Of a stretch of 21,208 bases of DNA, positions 10,491 through 19,551 are shown one piece after another. Where the stretch lies: the NCBI RefSeq assembly GCF_000611645.1, contig NW_014012903.1, positions 1 through 21,208 on the forward strand, given 5' to 3'. The stretch is from Monoraphidium neglectum (Eukaryota > Chlorophyta > Chlorophyceae > Sphaeropleales > Selenastraceae). The translations under genes were made by a program, and so were the position numbers. The notes beneath the pieces are model-generated. The model was not told the origin of the DNA. It ran no database searches and saw only the letters and a list, made by a program, of their open reading frames with translations. Positions within the stretch are counted from its first letter, which is position 1. Each line of letters starts with the position of its first letter.

Positions 10491-11415
10491 GGGGCTGCGG
10501 TTTGAAACCATTTTACGAATCTGAGCCGACAGCGCGCGGCAGGAGTGCAGGCCCCTGGCGCGTTTTTCGCAACTGGCTGCTGATCGTGTGAGGCGCACTT
10601 GCCCCTGCCCTACACAGCAGTGGCGCGCACCCGCGCCCGCTCGCCGGGGCGCACGCTGGCTCGGGCTTCACCGTCCCTCCCCTCCAACCACGCTGGACGC
10701 CAAACAGTGCGTGCCCAGAAGCCACCGACCTGCTTTCATGTGCTGCTCGAAATGTTCCGCAGCCAAATTCTTGACCATCGGGCATTTCGCCTCTTCGCAT
10801 TCCTTCCGCGCCATCATTCACGTTTTCTCATGTTCGCGCCGCCCTGTCTACCTGCCTGCCTGACGTCATCGCTTTGGTCTGTCATGGCCTTTTACGTTCT
10901 GATGCACATACGACTGATGAGGCCTTTGCCCCACACTCCCCAAGTACCTCTGCGCACTCAACACAAGCAGCACCCTCCACCCACAATCGACAGCAGGATG
11001 TGAACTGACCCACCTAGCAGCAACGACAATAAGCCGACCGGTTCCACAAAACTGCTTGGTGTCACGTGGATTGCCCCACAGGACTCAGTCACCTGCTTTT
11101 CAGCATTTTGACCCCTCAGTAGGCTGCACCTGTAACAAAACATGGCTCGAATTCCCTGAATGGATGCCAGGATATCCAAAACATCAGCTGCAAGCCAGAA
11201 CTTGTTTGTGCCAACAGGGCACGACTCGCCAACCTTTTTATACATGACGACAACAATCACAGCCGTGAGGCCGCCACGGCGCCAGGACAGCCGATGGGAA
11301 GTCTGGCATACCACATCTGTCGCACCCCGCCGCTCCACAGCACGTGTTTTCAGCGCTGCAGGCACTCATGCGGTCCAGACCAGCCCAGCCTCGCACTGCC
11401 GGCAGCGAAGCCCGC
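10491..11415. other. Convergent 3' regions between two genes
   Basis: No supported gene. The plus-strand AT-hook gene stops at 10490 and the minus-strand E3 gene stops at 11416. Composition is lower in GC than the flanking exons, as expected for UTRs. The only plus-strand TGTAA is at 11131-11135. No minus-strand TGTAA was found before the facing gene; a TGTAT variant near 11243 is the best weak candidate. Confidence 0.6.
11131..11135 (+). terminator. Putative poly(A) signal TGTAA of the AT-hook gene
   Basis: TGTAA is the usual green-algal poly(A) signal. This is the first plus-strand copy after the stop at 10490 and would give a 3' UTR of about 650 bases, a common length in volvocine algae. 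Confidence 0.45.
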
Positions 11416-12940
11416 CTAGCGCGCCTGCTCCGCGCGGCAAAGGCCGCACCCGAGGCAGAACTCTCCCGCGCCCGGCTTCGGGTGCGGGACCCGCAGGCTG
11501 CAGCTGCCGGGGCCGCACACGTGCCCGTCGCGCGCGGAGGGCTCGTCGTGGCAGCGCGCGCACTGCGGGCGGCGGCGGCGGCGTGGGCGGAGCTGCTAAG
11601 GGGCAGCGCGCGGACAGAGGTGCAGCAAGAGAGGGGCGTGGCCGATGCAAGCGGGGGCGCAGGCGGCAGCCAAAGCGCACGCGTTGCTCGTGGCCGGTGC
11701 CCCCTTTATCCTCACCATGCGCGTGCTGCCCCAGCAGTGCCAGCTGGCGACTGCGCAGCAGAAGCGGCACCTGGTGCGGGGCGCGGCGGGGGCGGAGGTC
11801 GGGCGACGAGGGATGGCAAGGGCACGAAGGGGGCACGAGTGCGCTGGACCGCTGGCCGAGTCAGGGCACCGGCACAGAGGGGAAAACAGATCGTCGCCTC
11901 TTTTGGCCGAACAGCCCTGTTGCTGCATGTAAACAAGCGTTGCCGGCTGCACTGTGACTCCTCACTTCCATTCTATGTAGTCCCGCCCGTGCTTGCGGCA
12001 CTCGCCGCCGCCAGCAGCCGCCGAGCAGCTGCCACACACAAGCTCCTCGTCCGCCTGCGCCGCGCCCCCGCCCCCACCGCCGCCGCGGCCCCCGCCGCCC
12101 GCCGCGCCGCACGCGCGTGCACCGCCGAAGAACGGCCGGCGGCAGCGGCTGCAGCAGAAGAACACAAACCGGGCGGCGGCGAAGTCCGCGGGCCGGCCGT
12201 CAAACGAGCCCCCGACCTGCGAAAAGGTGGGCAAGCATGTCAATTATGCGCCACGCCTTTGCGGCGTAGCAAAATGTTCATGCGCCGCAGCGCAAATGTT
12301 CGTGGGTGATTGTGCAGAGTGCCGCGTGCAGACAGTCACCACAGGCTGCAAGCCCGCCCGAGGCTCTCGGCGCCCTTCAGCCAGAAAGCGTAGCCGTAAC
12401 GGCTCAAAGACAAAGACAGCCGTTGCTGCGAGAAGGGGCGGCGCAGCAGCGCCAGGCGCCCCGCCGCGGGCGGACCTGCAGCTCGGGGGCGGTGCGCGTG
12501 AGGCCTTCCACCTTGAGCCGCTGCTTGGCGAGCGCCGCCACGTCAGCCCTGGGCAGCAGGAGGAGGGAGGGGGTTGGCGGGGATGGGCAGGGAAAAAGAA
12601 CGGCGTGCGGGAAGGGGGCGAGGGGCGCCCTATAAGCAAGGGGCGACCTGGGACCTTGGGGCTTGTATCACGACGCGCTAATTGCCAAATCTACTCTTGC
12701 TGCATTCAAGCCGCTACTTTGGCGCCCTGCGAAGCATGCAGGCGGCCCCAGCAGACGCACACCAAGCAACACAAGAGTGCAGAAGACAGTCATAGGAAAG
12801 CATAAAGCAACATAAAAGAAGGAGAAAGCCGTCCCTCTCTCCGCAAAACACACGCACACTTACGCACGCAAACACACAGACGCACTCGCATGCACGCTCG
12901 CGCACACGCGCACACACGCACTCGTGCGCGTGCACGCACG

Positions 12941-12971
<31 letters not shown>

Positions 12972-14452
12972 CTCATCTGCAAGTGCGGCTCCAGGGCTGA
13001 CTCCAGGAACGGGTGGTCCAGGTGGGGCGGCGCCGTCATCACCTGCGGCGGGTGACGCGAGTTTCGGCGGCCGGGTGACATGGGCGGCCGCCGGGTGACA
13101 CGAGCGCCACCCGCACCCCCCGGCACGCACCTGACGCGGCAGGCGATGTGAGACGGGCCAATCACTGATTGCCGGCCTTGCCACACGCGCTGTCTTCCCG
13201 GCTACCACAGCGCAACACCCGGGACGTCACCCCCACAAGGAAGCGGGAGGGGTCTCTCCAACCATATCGCCCCTTGCTGCTGGCCGCGGGCAGGGCATGG
13301 CGCAGCAAAAGTAACGGGAGCAACCACGCAGCAGCAGGCAGGCAGGTAGAGTGTGGCGCCAGCCGGCAGGGCAGGCGCCAGGGTGATGTGACGGGCGGAC
13401 CCCGCACCTGGAAGGCCCGCGCCTCGCCGCCCTGCGGCCCGCACGCCGGGCAGAATAGGAACCCGAAGCTCAGCTCCGCCGACGGCGCCCCCGCCTCGAG
13501 CCGCGCCCGCGCGCAGCCCGCGTGCACGACGTGCGCCGCGCCGCAGCGCAGCCGCAGGCAGGGCGCGGAGTCAAGCTGCTCCAGGCAGATCAAGCACGCG
13601 CCCGCCCCGGCAGCCGCGCACGCGGCGCCGCCGCGGGGAGGCAGTTGGTGAGTCAGCAGGCAGTCCCCCCTGACGCAGGGCAGGCAGGGTGCCTCGCCCC
13701 GCAGGCCGCCGCAGGCGTGGCCGCAGGGCAGGCGCTTGGTGCAGGCGCGCCGCAGCTTGGAGCGGCACTCGGCGGCGCCGCAGACCTGCACGGTGTGCGT
13801 GCGCGAGCGTCAGCGCAAGCGTGGGCATGGGCGTGGCCATAGGCGGCACAACAGATGGTTGCCGTGCGCCGATCGACGACAGAAAGCGGCCACTGCACAG
13901 CAGGACTCAGGCAAGCCATCCAATTCTGGGGCGGAGGCCCGCCCCGCGGCCCGCGGCCCTCGCCTTGCGCGATGCAGAGCCGCCGTGTCGGATGACCGCC
14001 CACACAAAAGGAAAGCTCCCCCCCGCCACACACACACGAGACCATGCGGCGCCCAGCTATCCCCCACCTGCGCCGCACGGCTGTGCACAAAGAGCAACTC
14101 TGCTCTCTCAAGGCACCAGCTCGCGTCCGCCCCCATCGCCGCTATCCGCGTGCGCAGCTGCTGCACGCTCGCCGCCGCCGCCGGCCCCGTCGCGCCGCCC
14201 TCACGTTGGGGCCCCTCCTCCACCCCCTGCGCGCCGCCCCCTCCTGCACCCCGCTGCTCCGCGGGCCCTTGTGCGTCCAGGATTGGCGCGGCGCAGTAGA
14301 TGCAGCGCGGGGCGGCGTGCTGTTCACATGTCAAGTTGGAATGGTACGGGGACGCGCGGCACGCGTCGCAAAACGTGGAGCGGCAGAGGGCGCAGCGGAA
14401 GCGGTGCGGCTCCCGCTCCTGCAGCTGCCCACGCTGCTGCTGCTGCTGCTGC

Positions 14453-14501
<49 letters not shown>

Positions 14502-15937
14502 GCTGCTGCTGCGCTTGCGGCGGCGCTGCGACCCGTTCGATCAGCGCGCCGCAGCAGGGGCACCTGCAAAACACAACATGGGGGGAAACATGATGGTTGC
14601 AACGCCAGCCGCCGCAGACAAGCTGCAGGCCAGCTGCTGGGCAGCAGATCAAGACATTTGTGTCCCGGATCCACAAGGAAACAAGTGGATACAATTGCTA
14701 AACAAACAGGCAGTTGCTGCGCAGCAGCGGATCTTGCAGCTCGCAACCACCCAGGATGCATCCCCTCCATACACCCAGTCCTCGTCAGCACGGCCGCACC
14801 TGACGGCGCCGTGCGCCTCGAGCCACGCTTGGGTGAGCCGCTCCTCCAACTCGGCGCACGCCGCCGGGCACAACCGCCGCTGCGCGGCGCGCCCGACGCC
14901 GCCGCAGCACCAAGGACAGGTCACGTCCGGCCAAGCGTCCGCGGGCGCGGCGCCGGCGGGCCGGAGGCGTGGGCCCTCTGTAAAGCGCAGGCAGCCTGAG
15001 GAAGGCAGGATTGCAGCAGGCGGGGTGCTGTCAGCGCTTTTTGTCACTGGTTTGGATGTTTCTCATCGAATTCTGCTGGGCCCGCGCGTGAGAGGCACTC
15101 TTGGGTTGAATGCGCCGCGCGAACTGCAGCAGGGGGCGCAGCAAAGGAGCAGGCGCACGCCAGGGCGCCGTAGCCCTCCCTGCTGCGAGCGGTCCTGACA
15201 TGGGGACCCTGGCTCACCGCCGCTGTCGGCGGCCGCGCCGTCTTCCTTGGCCAATTCGATCCCATACTGTATGGTGGGATGGGATCGGCCCAGAAGGCAG
15301 CCGCATCGGCGTTGCATGCTGCGTCAGGACAGGCCACATTCGACAGTCTAGGGAGGGGACACGCCCTTAGCTTCCACAGCAGCGCGACTAAGGCCATAGA
15401 GGGGTCGACGGCCGCTGACGCATGCCGCCCCCCCCTCCCCCCCAATGCATGTCTAAGCATGCAGGGCGGATAGCGCGGCATGCGAGGCAGGGGCCGGCCC
15501 CTGCCGCGCCCACCTGCGGAGGGTGCACGCTGCGGTCGATCTGCCGCACAGTGGCGCGCTGCAGCAGGCCGGTCCTCAGGTACAGCACTTCATCCCCTAC
15601 TGCAAACGCCGCGGCCGCGGCCGCGGCGGCGCCGGCCGGCGCGGGCTTGCGCGGCTTGATCTGCGGCGCGACGGCCCGGCGCGCGCAGGCCGTGCACAGC
15701 GTGCAGGCGCAGTCCAGCTCTGATAAGTCGTGCAAAGATCTGCGTGGGTGCGGCGGTTTGTGTTTGAATCAAGGGGATACCATGCGCCGTCGGCGAGCCG
15801 CACGTTTGGCAGGGAGAGGGCGCCATGCATGGTCGGGTGCAGCATGCGAGCCAACGCCATCAGCGAAGGATCGCAACTCACGCTGGGCCGCAGCCCATGC
15901 AGTTGAACTCGGCGTCCATGGCGTCTGGGCCCTCCAT
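11416..15937 (-). CDS. PHR (MYCBP2/Highwire)-type RING-Cys-relay E3 ubiquitin ligase with IBR-like module
   Basis: Eleven exons, 15937-15882, 15739-15514, 15266-15218, 14977-14800, 14563-14068, 13785-13408, 13042-12972, 12548-12476, 12216-11966, 11770-11716, 11562-11416. All phases close to 659 residues plus TAG. Order: Cys cluster (C13, C16, C29, C31, C34, C37); a small beta-rich segment about 66-118 (GDEVLYLRTG, ATVRQIDRS, YGIELAKEDG); CPWC at 131; IBR-like zinc module about 171-260 with a poly-Gln insertion at 186-213; Cys-rich lead-in PCGHACGGLRGEAPCLPC; RING 399-450 (CLIC, HVVHAGC, CPAC); linker; tandem-cysteine domain about 525-655. In human MYCBP2 ubiquitin passes from E2 through two cysteines to Thr/Ser of a substrate. 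The matching residues are C545, E567, C605 and H616 (human C4520, E4534, C4572, H4583, numbering recalled). The tail FCLGCGLCR also matches the animal C-terminus. The long PHR N-terminal domains are absent. Substrate unknown. Confidence 0.85.
11716..11770 (-). other. Micro-exon encoding the second catalytic cysteine of the E3
   Basis: A 55-base exon bounded by CACCAG and donor GTGAGG encodes CRFCCAVASWHCWGSTRM. It aligns without gaps to the MYCBP2 segment around the threonine-modifying cysteine, here C605 in HCWG, with Trp in place of the human Phe that follows it. The next exon opens with CARCHDE, supplying the relay histidine H616. Missing this exon would remove the active site while leaving the frame open, so automated annotation may well have lost it. 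Confidence 0.85.
11966..12216 (-). other. Exon encoding the first catalytic cysteine and a Gly-rich mediator loop
   Basis: It enters after the strong acceptor CCTTTTCGCAG and ends at AA before donor GTGAGG. It encodes FVFFCCSRCRRPFFGGARAC, where the last Cys (C545) is the upstream relay cysteine, then a 21-residue loop dominated by glycine, then DEELVCGSC with E567, and ends DYIEW. These landmarks follow the animal tandem-cysteine domain in order. Confidence 0.85.
12843..12971 (-). repeat. CA/GT microsatellite beginning at an intron donor
   Basis: Plus-strand CA-rich tract with a clean run at about 12945-12971. On the minus strand the coding exon 13042-12972 ends ATGAG and the intron begins GTGTGTGTG, so the microsatellite itself provides the 5' splice site. 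The join to the next exon at 12548 keeps phase and reads HLQMRADVAALAKQ. Confidence 0.85.
14433..14512 (-). repeat. CAG repeat (CTG on plus strand) inside the IBR-like module
   Basis: In the sense direction CAG codons with two CGG interruptions encode runs of 15 and 6 Gln between the first Cys pair (CPCC) and the second (CALC) of the zinc module. Plus-strand frames through it give poly-Leu or poly-Cys and are shadows. Confidence 0.9.
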
Positions 15938-16413
15938 TTGAGGGGGCGTCGGCCACGCTTGCTGCCCTGCGAAGGCCGGCGCGTCGCCCCAGCTGCAGCA
16001 GACGGTGTGCGCCAAGTGACAACCCTGCTGCAACCACGGCAGCTTGTTGTTATCATACGCGACGCTTTATGGAGGGCTTCCCTGCAGGATCGTGACGAGC
16101 GAGACGCAGAATGCCGGATTGAAGGCTTGAAAACGCAGCTTAGCTTTCTAACGCGTGTATATGATGACGTTGCCAGATATGACCATGCCCAACCATTGGA
16201 AAAATTTGCAATATAATATAGGCCGTGCATGCGTGCAATCCCGCCTGCTGCACTGATTTCGTACGCTGAGAACAAGCCGAAACCATGCCGAAGACTATGT
16301 AGCTGTTGATCCGCACGATACATCACGTACACAAAGCACCGCCGGTCGCAATATCTGAGGAACGTCTCCTTGTCCCGTTGACCGTCGCGCTTGCGCATCA
16401 AGGCGTGCGGTCA
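15938..16413. promoter_or_regulatory. Shared upstream region of two divergent genes
   Basis: The minus-strand E3 gene starts at 15937 and the plus-strand Gln-rich gene at about 16414. The 16010-16400 part is clearly more AT-rich than its surroundings and contains ATATAATATA. No coding frame here is supported. If the start of the plus-strand gene is further right, the region extends towards 16700. Confidence 0.45.
16211..16220 (-). promoter_or_regulatory. Possible TATA element of the E3 gene
   Basis: The minus strand reads TATATTATAT, followed downstream by a T-rich stretch. It lies about 275 bases upstream of the ATG at 15937, a reasonable 5' UTR length. The sequence is also AT-rich on the other strand, so direction is not certain. 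Confidence 0.3.
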
Positions 16414-17049
16414 ATGCCGCGGCAGGCTGGGCCCGCCGAGCGGGAACCTGTGCGCATCGCGCCGTTCTCAGAGAGGTGGGGGAGCTGGAGCCTTACATGC
16501 GCACAGGGGGAGTACTGTGGAGGTGCATGGATTTTGGTGGGTGTGCCACCAAGCCACGCTGTACCGCACCAATCGCATTATCATCTTGAATCCCTGCACA
16601 CATCATACACCAAATTTGGCAGGTCTCCGATTACCAGCAAAGCGCCTCCAGACAAGCGGAAAGCACCGCCACCAGGTGCTGTACCAAATGGCGCCAGCAG
16701 CGGCTGCAGCAGGCTGCCGCCGCTATGCCGCCCGAGCCGCCCCGCAAGCCCCAGGGCTTCCCGTCTGACCTGCCTCTCGCATGGCACCGGCGCCTCCACA
16801 GAACGCAGCACCAGCAGCGCGACCGAGTGTATCAAAGTGGGGCGCCTGCGGAGGGGGTCGTGCGAGGGGTTGGCAGTGGCGGCGGGCGCGCTCCCATCCG
16901 CCACCACAAGGTGCACCGCATCACACCCTGGCTACGGGGATGCTGCGCCTGCTCAAATCGTGGGGACGGCCCAGGCCCTGCCAGCAGAGGGCGCAGGACC
17001 CGGGGTGGCAGCACACACCACAGCCCAGCAGCAGCAGCAGCAGCAGCAT

Positions 17050-17082
<33 letters not shown>

Positions 17083-17796
17083 ATACACCTGCAGACAGTG
17101 TCGGCAACCGACCTTGCCCTGACAGGCCAATCCCTCGGGACGCGCCTGCCAGCGCTGCTGCAGCAGTTGGAGCTGCTGGCGCACAGGAGAACACAACATC
17201 AGCAGCAGCCGCTACAGCAGCAGCAGCAGCAGCAGCAGCCGCAGCAGCCGCGGCGGCGGCGGGCGGCACTGCCAGGGGTGCACAGCCCCAGGACACTCTT
17301 GAACCGCGGGGAGGGCCGCGAGGCTGTAGCGGCTGCGCTGAAGCCGCAGCATCCCTGCGCGTTTGGGCCCCTGCCATATGCGGACGCCAAAAAGGCACGA
17401 GCCGAGCGCCGCCAGCGCCTGCGGGAGGCACGGCGCGGCGCCACCGCCGATATCGTGTCGGTGCGCGACCCGCCGTCCGCGGGGCGCGCGCTGCTGGCGG
17501 CGGCGCGCGCGGCGACAGTGGCAGCGATGCCGCACGAGCGCGTGGCGGCCATGTTTGACCGGGTCAACGCGGGCATCGACGACTTTGGCCTGTCGTGTGT
17601 TGAGGAGGACGAGCAGGAGCATGAACGTGATGAGTCGTGTTCTAGCGGCGGCAGCAGCAGCAGCAGCGATGATGAGGGTGGTGGTCTGGCGGGGCCCCTG
17701 AGGGATGCGACATTCCTCACAGGTGGGCGTGGTCTAATCACACACGCGGGTGCATGCACACACGGATGCGTTGTGTGTGTGCGCGCGCGCGCCCGC

Positions 17797-17868
<72 letters not shown>

Positions 17869-19313
17869 ACGCGCACGCTCGCTAGTGCACGCATGCAGCT
17901 GCGCCTGCCAACAGGAAATTGAGGGCCTCAGCGCTAGCTCGGTTTGATTGCCGGCGGTTTGCACACCATATACGGTACCAAGCCGCCACGCATAAGCACG
18001 CGCGCTTTTGCCCACATCCGAGGCTTTGCCGCGGCCCCGCGTCAGCACTCACCCCTTCTTGACCCCGACTGCATCCTGCTTGCAAGCAATTGGCTCGCCT
18101 CATGTATCCGCATGCCTGCTCACTCTTTTGCAGCTGTCGGCATCACTGGAGAGCTGCCCTCTGACGGCGCATCCGACGGCGGCGGCGGCCCGCAGCCGCG
18201 CCCGCCGCCCGACGGCGGGCGCGAGGGGCCGTCAGGGGCGCCGGCGGCGGCACTGCTGGAGGACCCAACTGAGCGCCTCGCGGCCGCCCTGGGGCTGGAC
18301 ATCAACCTGCTCGCGCATAGACGCGGCAGCGGCGGCATCGCCGCCGTTTTTCCTGGCGCCGGCGCCGCCTCGGCCGCCAAGCGGCTGCGCCATGCGCTGT
18401 CTCACCCCCTGGTCGACCCAGATGCTGGGGCCCGCCCCGACCAGCATCACGCTGCCGCAACCGCCCTCAGCCGCGCGCGGCGGCGGCCGCGGGCGCAGCG
18501 GCGCGGGGCTGGGGCCGGCGCCGGCGCGGCGGCGGCTGGGGGGAGGATACCGGAGGCGCTGCAGACGCGGGCTGCGGCGGTGGGAAATCTCGAGAGCGTT
18601 GCGACGGCCATCCGCGGGCGGCTGCAGGTGCTGTGAAGCAGATGTGTCTTGGGGACGACGGCTCGCATGTCACTTCGCACCGGCGCCCCTGATTGAACAC
18701 AGACAGCACCGCCGGCCTCGCGGTCCGCCTGTAAAATAATAGCAACTGCCACGCCTACCTTAATGGACCCAGTCCAGCAAACCAGATACTGACTGGCCGC
18801 CACCCCCTCCTTACTTATATTTTGTTACTTCGCCAGGCCCTGGAGTCCAGCCTGCTGCAGCGCCTGCAGGCGCGGGCGCAGCAGATGCAGCTAACGGCGG
18901 CGCAGCTGCAGGCCGCGGCCTCGGCTGCGCCGGCAGCGGCCAACGCGGCGACGCCGCAGGATGCAGAAGCGGAGGCAGCGGCGGCGGCCGCAGAGGTATT
19001 CGTTGCAGCCCAGACGGGCAGAGGCAGCAGCGGGTGCGAGGCGGGCAGCAGCGTTACGAGCGCTTATGTCAGCGGGGGCGGCCCCGCGTGCGGCAGTCGT
19101 GACTCCTGCTGTGGAGGCAGCGGCAGACGAGGCTCGAGCGATGCCACGCGCGGAGCAGGTGCCAATCTTGCGGCTGAGGTGGCTGCTGACAGCGGCATCC
19201 CCAGCGGCCGTGGCAGCCGAGATGGACATTGCAGCACGCAAAGCCGCTGCAGCAGCAGCACTAGTAGCAGCAGCAGCAGCAACAGTGGCAGAAGCAGTAC
19301 CGAGCACACCTGA
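16414..19313 (+). CDS. Gln/Ala/Ser-rich protein with C-terminal helical segment, function unknown
   Basis: Proposed exons are 16414-17722, 18134-18627 and 18837-19313. The last two junctions are well supported: donor GTGGGC with acceptor TCTTTTGCAG, and CTGCAG before GTGCTG with acceptor TTACTTCGCCAG, all phases matching. The product would be 759 residues. The start is weak: 16414 is the first ATG in the open frame, and the first 200 codons lie in less GC-rich DNA that may hold UTR or an intron. Visible parts are a split poly-Gln region; a basic segment (AKKARAERRQRLREARR); MPHERVAAMFDRVNAGIDDF; an acidic and Ser-rich stretch; PTERLAAALGLDINLLAHRR; and a helix continuing over the last junction (RLQALESSLLQRLQARAQQM). 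The end is Ser/Gly-rich. No family was recognised; a nuclear or RNA-linked role would be a guess. Stopping in the retained second intron (TGA 18634-18636) is an alternative end. Confidence 0.6.
17029..17250 (+). repeat. Two CAG repeat tracts encoding poly-Gln
   Basis: CAG runs at about 17029-17095 (with CAT and CAA interruptions) and 17197-17250, separated by a segment encoding ALTGQSLGTRLPALLQQLEL. Both are in the Gln frame of the proposed first exon. The same repeat is read as AGC (Ser) near 17650-17668 and 19248-19285. Confidence 0.85.
17799..17867 (+). repeat. Perfect GT dinucleotide microsatellite in an intron
   Basis: An uninterrupted run of about 34 GT units on the sense strand of the intron 17723-18133, 76 bases after the donor. 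It is preceded by a shorter GT and GC run. It accounts for the His/Thr and Val/Cys repeat frames on both strands here. Confidence 0.95.
18628..18836 (+). other. Intron 2 of the Gln-rich gene with in-frame stop and TGTAA
   Basis: The intron begins GTGCTGTGA, so if retained translation ends two codons after the exon. A TGTAA follows at 18731-18735. The acceptor TATATTTTGTTACTTCGCCAG is strong and joins in phase to ALESSLLQRLQ, so splicing is the preferred reading; the retained form would be a short isoform. Confidence 0.5.
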
Positions 19314-19387
19314 CAGCGGCTCTGGATGCGTGTCGAGCCAGGGTGGCCCGTGGCCACCGTGGACTTGCTGCGGCTGCTGATCCGTCA

Positions 19388-19392
19388 TGTAA
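19388..19392 (+). terminator. Putative poly(A) signal TGTAA of the Gln-rich gene
   Basis: First plus-strand TGTAA after the stop at 19313, giving a 3' UTR of about 90 bases. It faces a minus-strand TGTAA at 19551-19547, as expected for two converging transcripts. Confidence 0.5.
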
Positions 19393-19546
19393 CGTGACTC
19401 CACTGGCGTGTGTGTGTAGCCATCAGCTGATGCCACTTAAGACCCTGGAACGCCTGTTCACCCCCACCCCACCCAGCACTCCCCACCCTACCCGACCCAG
19501 CAACCCCTCTAGGGATGCAGAACGAAGCAGACATCCCCTGCCCTGC

Positions 19547-19551
19547 TTACA
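19547..19551 (-). terminator. Putative poly(A) signal TGTAA for the right-edge minus-strand gene
   Basis: The minus strand reads GCGTGTAAGCAGG. It is the only minus-strand TGTAA found between here and the stop codon at 21010, so the assignment is by elimination. Confidence 0.35.

Noticed and set aside
9690..10598. Long minus-strand frames of poly-Leu and poly-Cys opposite the AT-hook gene
   Set aside because: They are antisense readings of the CAG repeat; the plus-strand exon has matching splice phase, an AT-hook and a natural stop.
13571..13849. Minus-strand frame overlapping the E3 RING exon
   Set aside because: It is out of phase with the RING cysteines and Arg/Pro-rich, a shadow of the exon 13785-13408.
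14044..15198. Plus-strand open frame of 384 codons across the E3 gene
   Set aside because: It includes poly-Leu from the CTG repeat and lies opposite minus-strand exons with conserved zinc-binding cysteines and matching phases.
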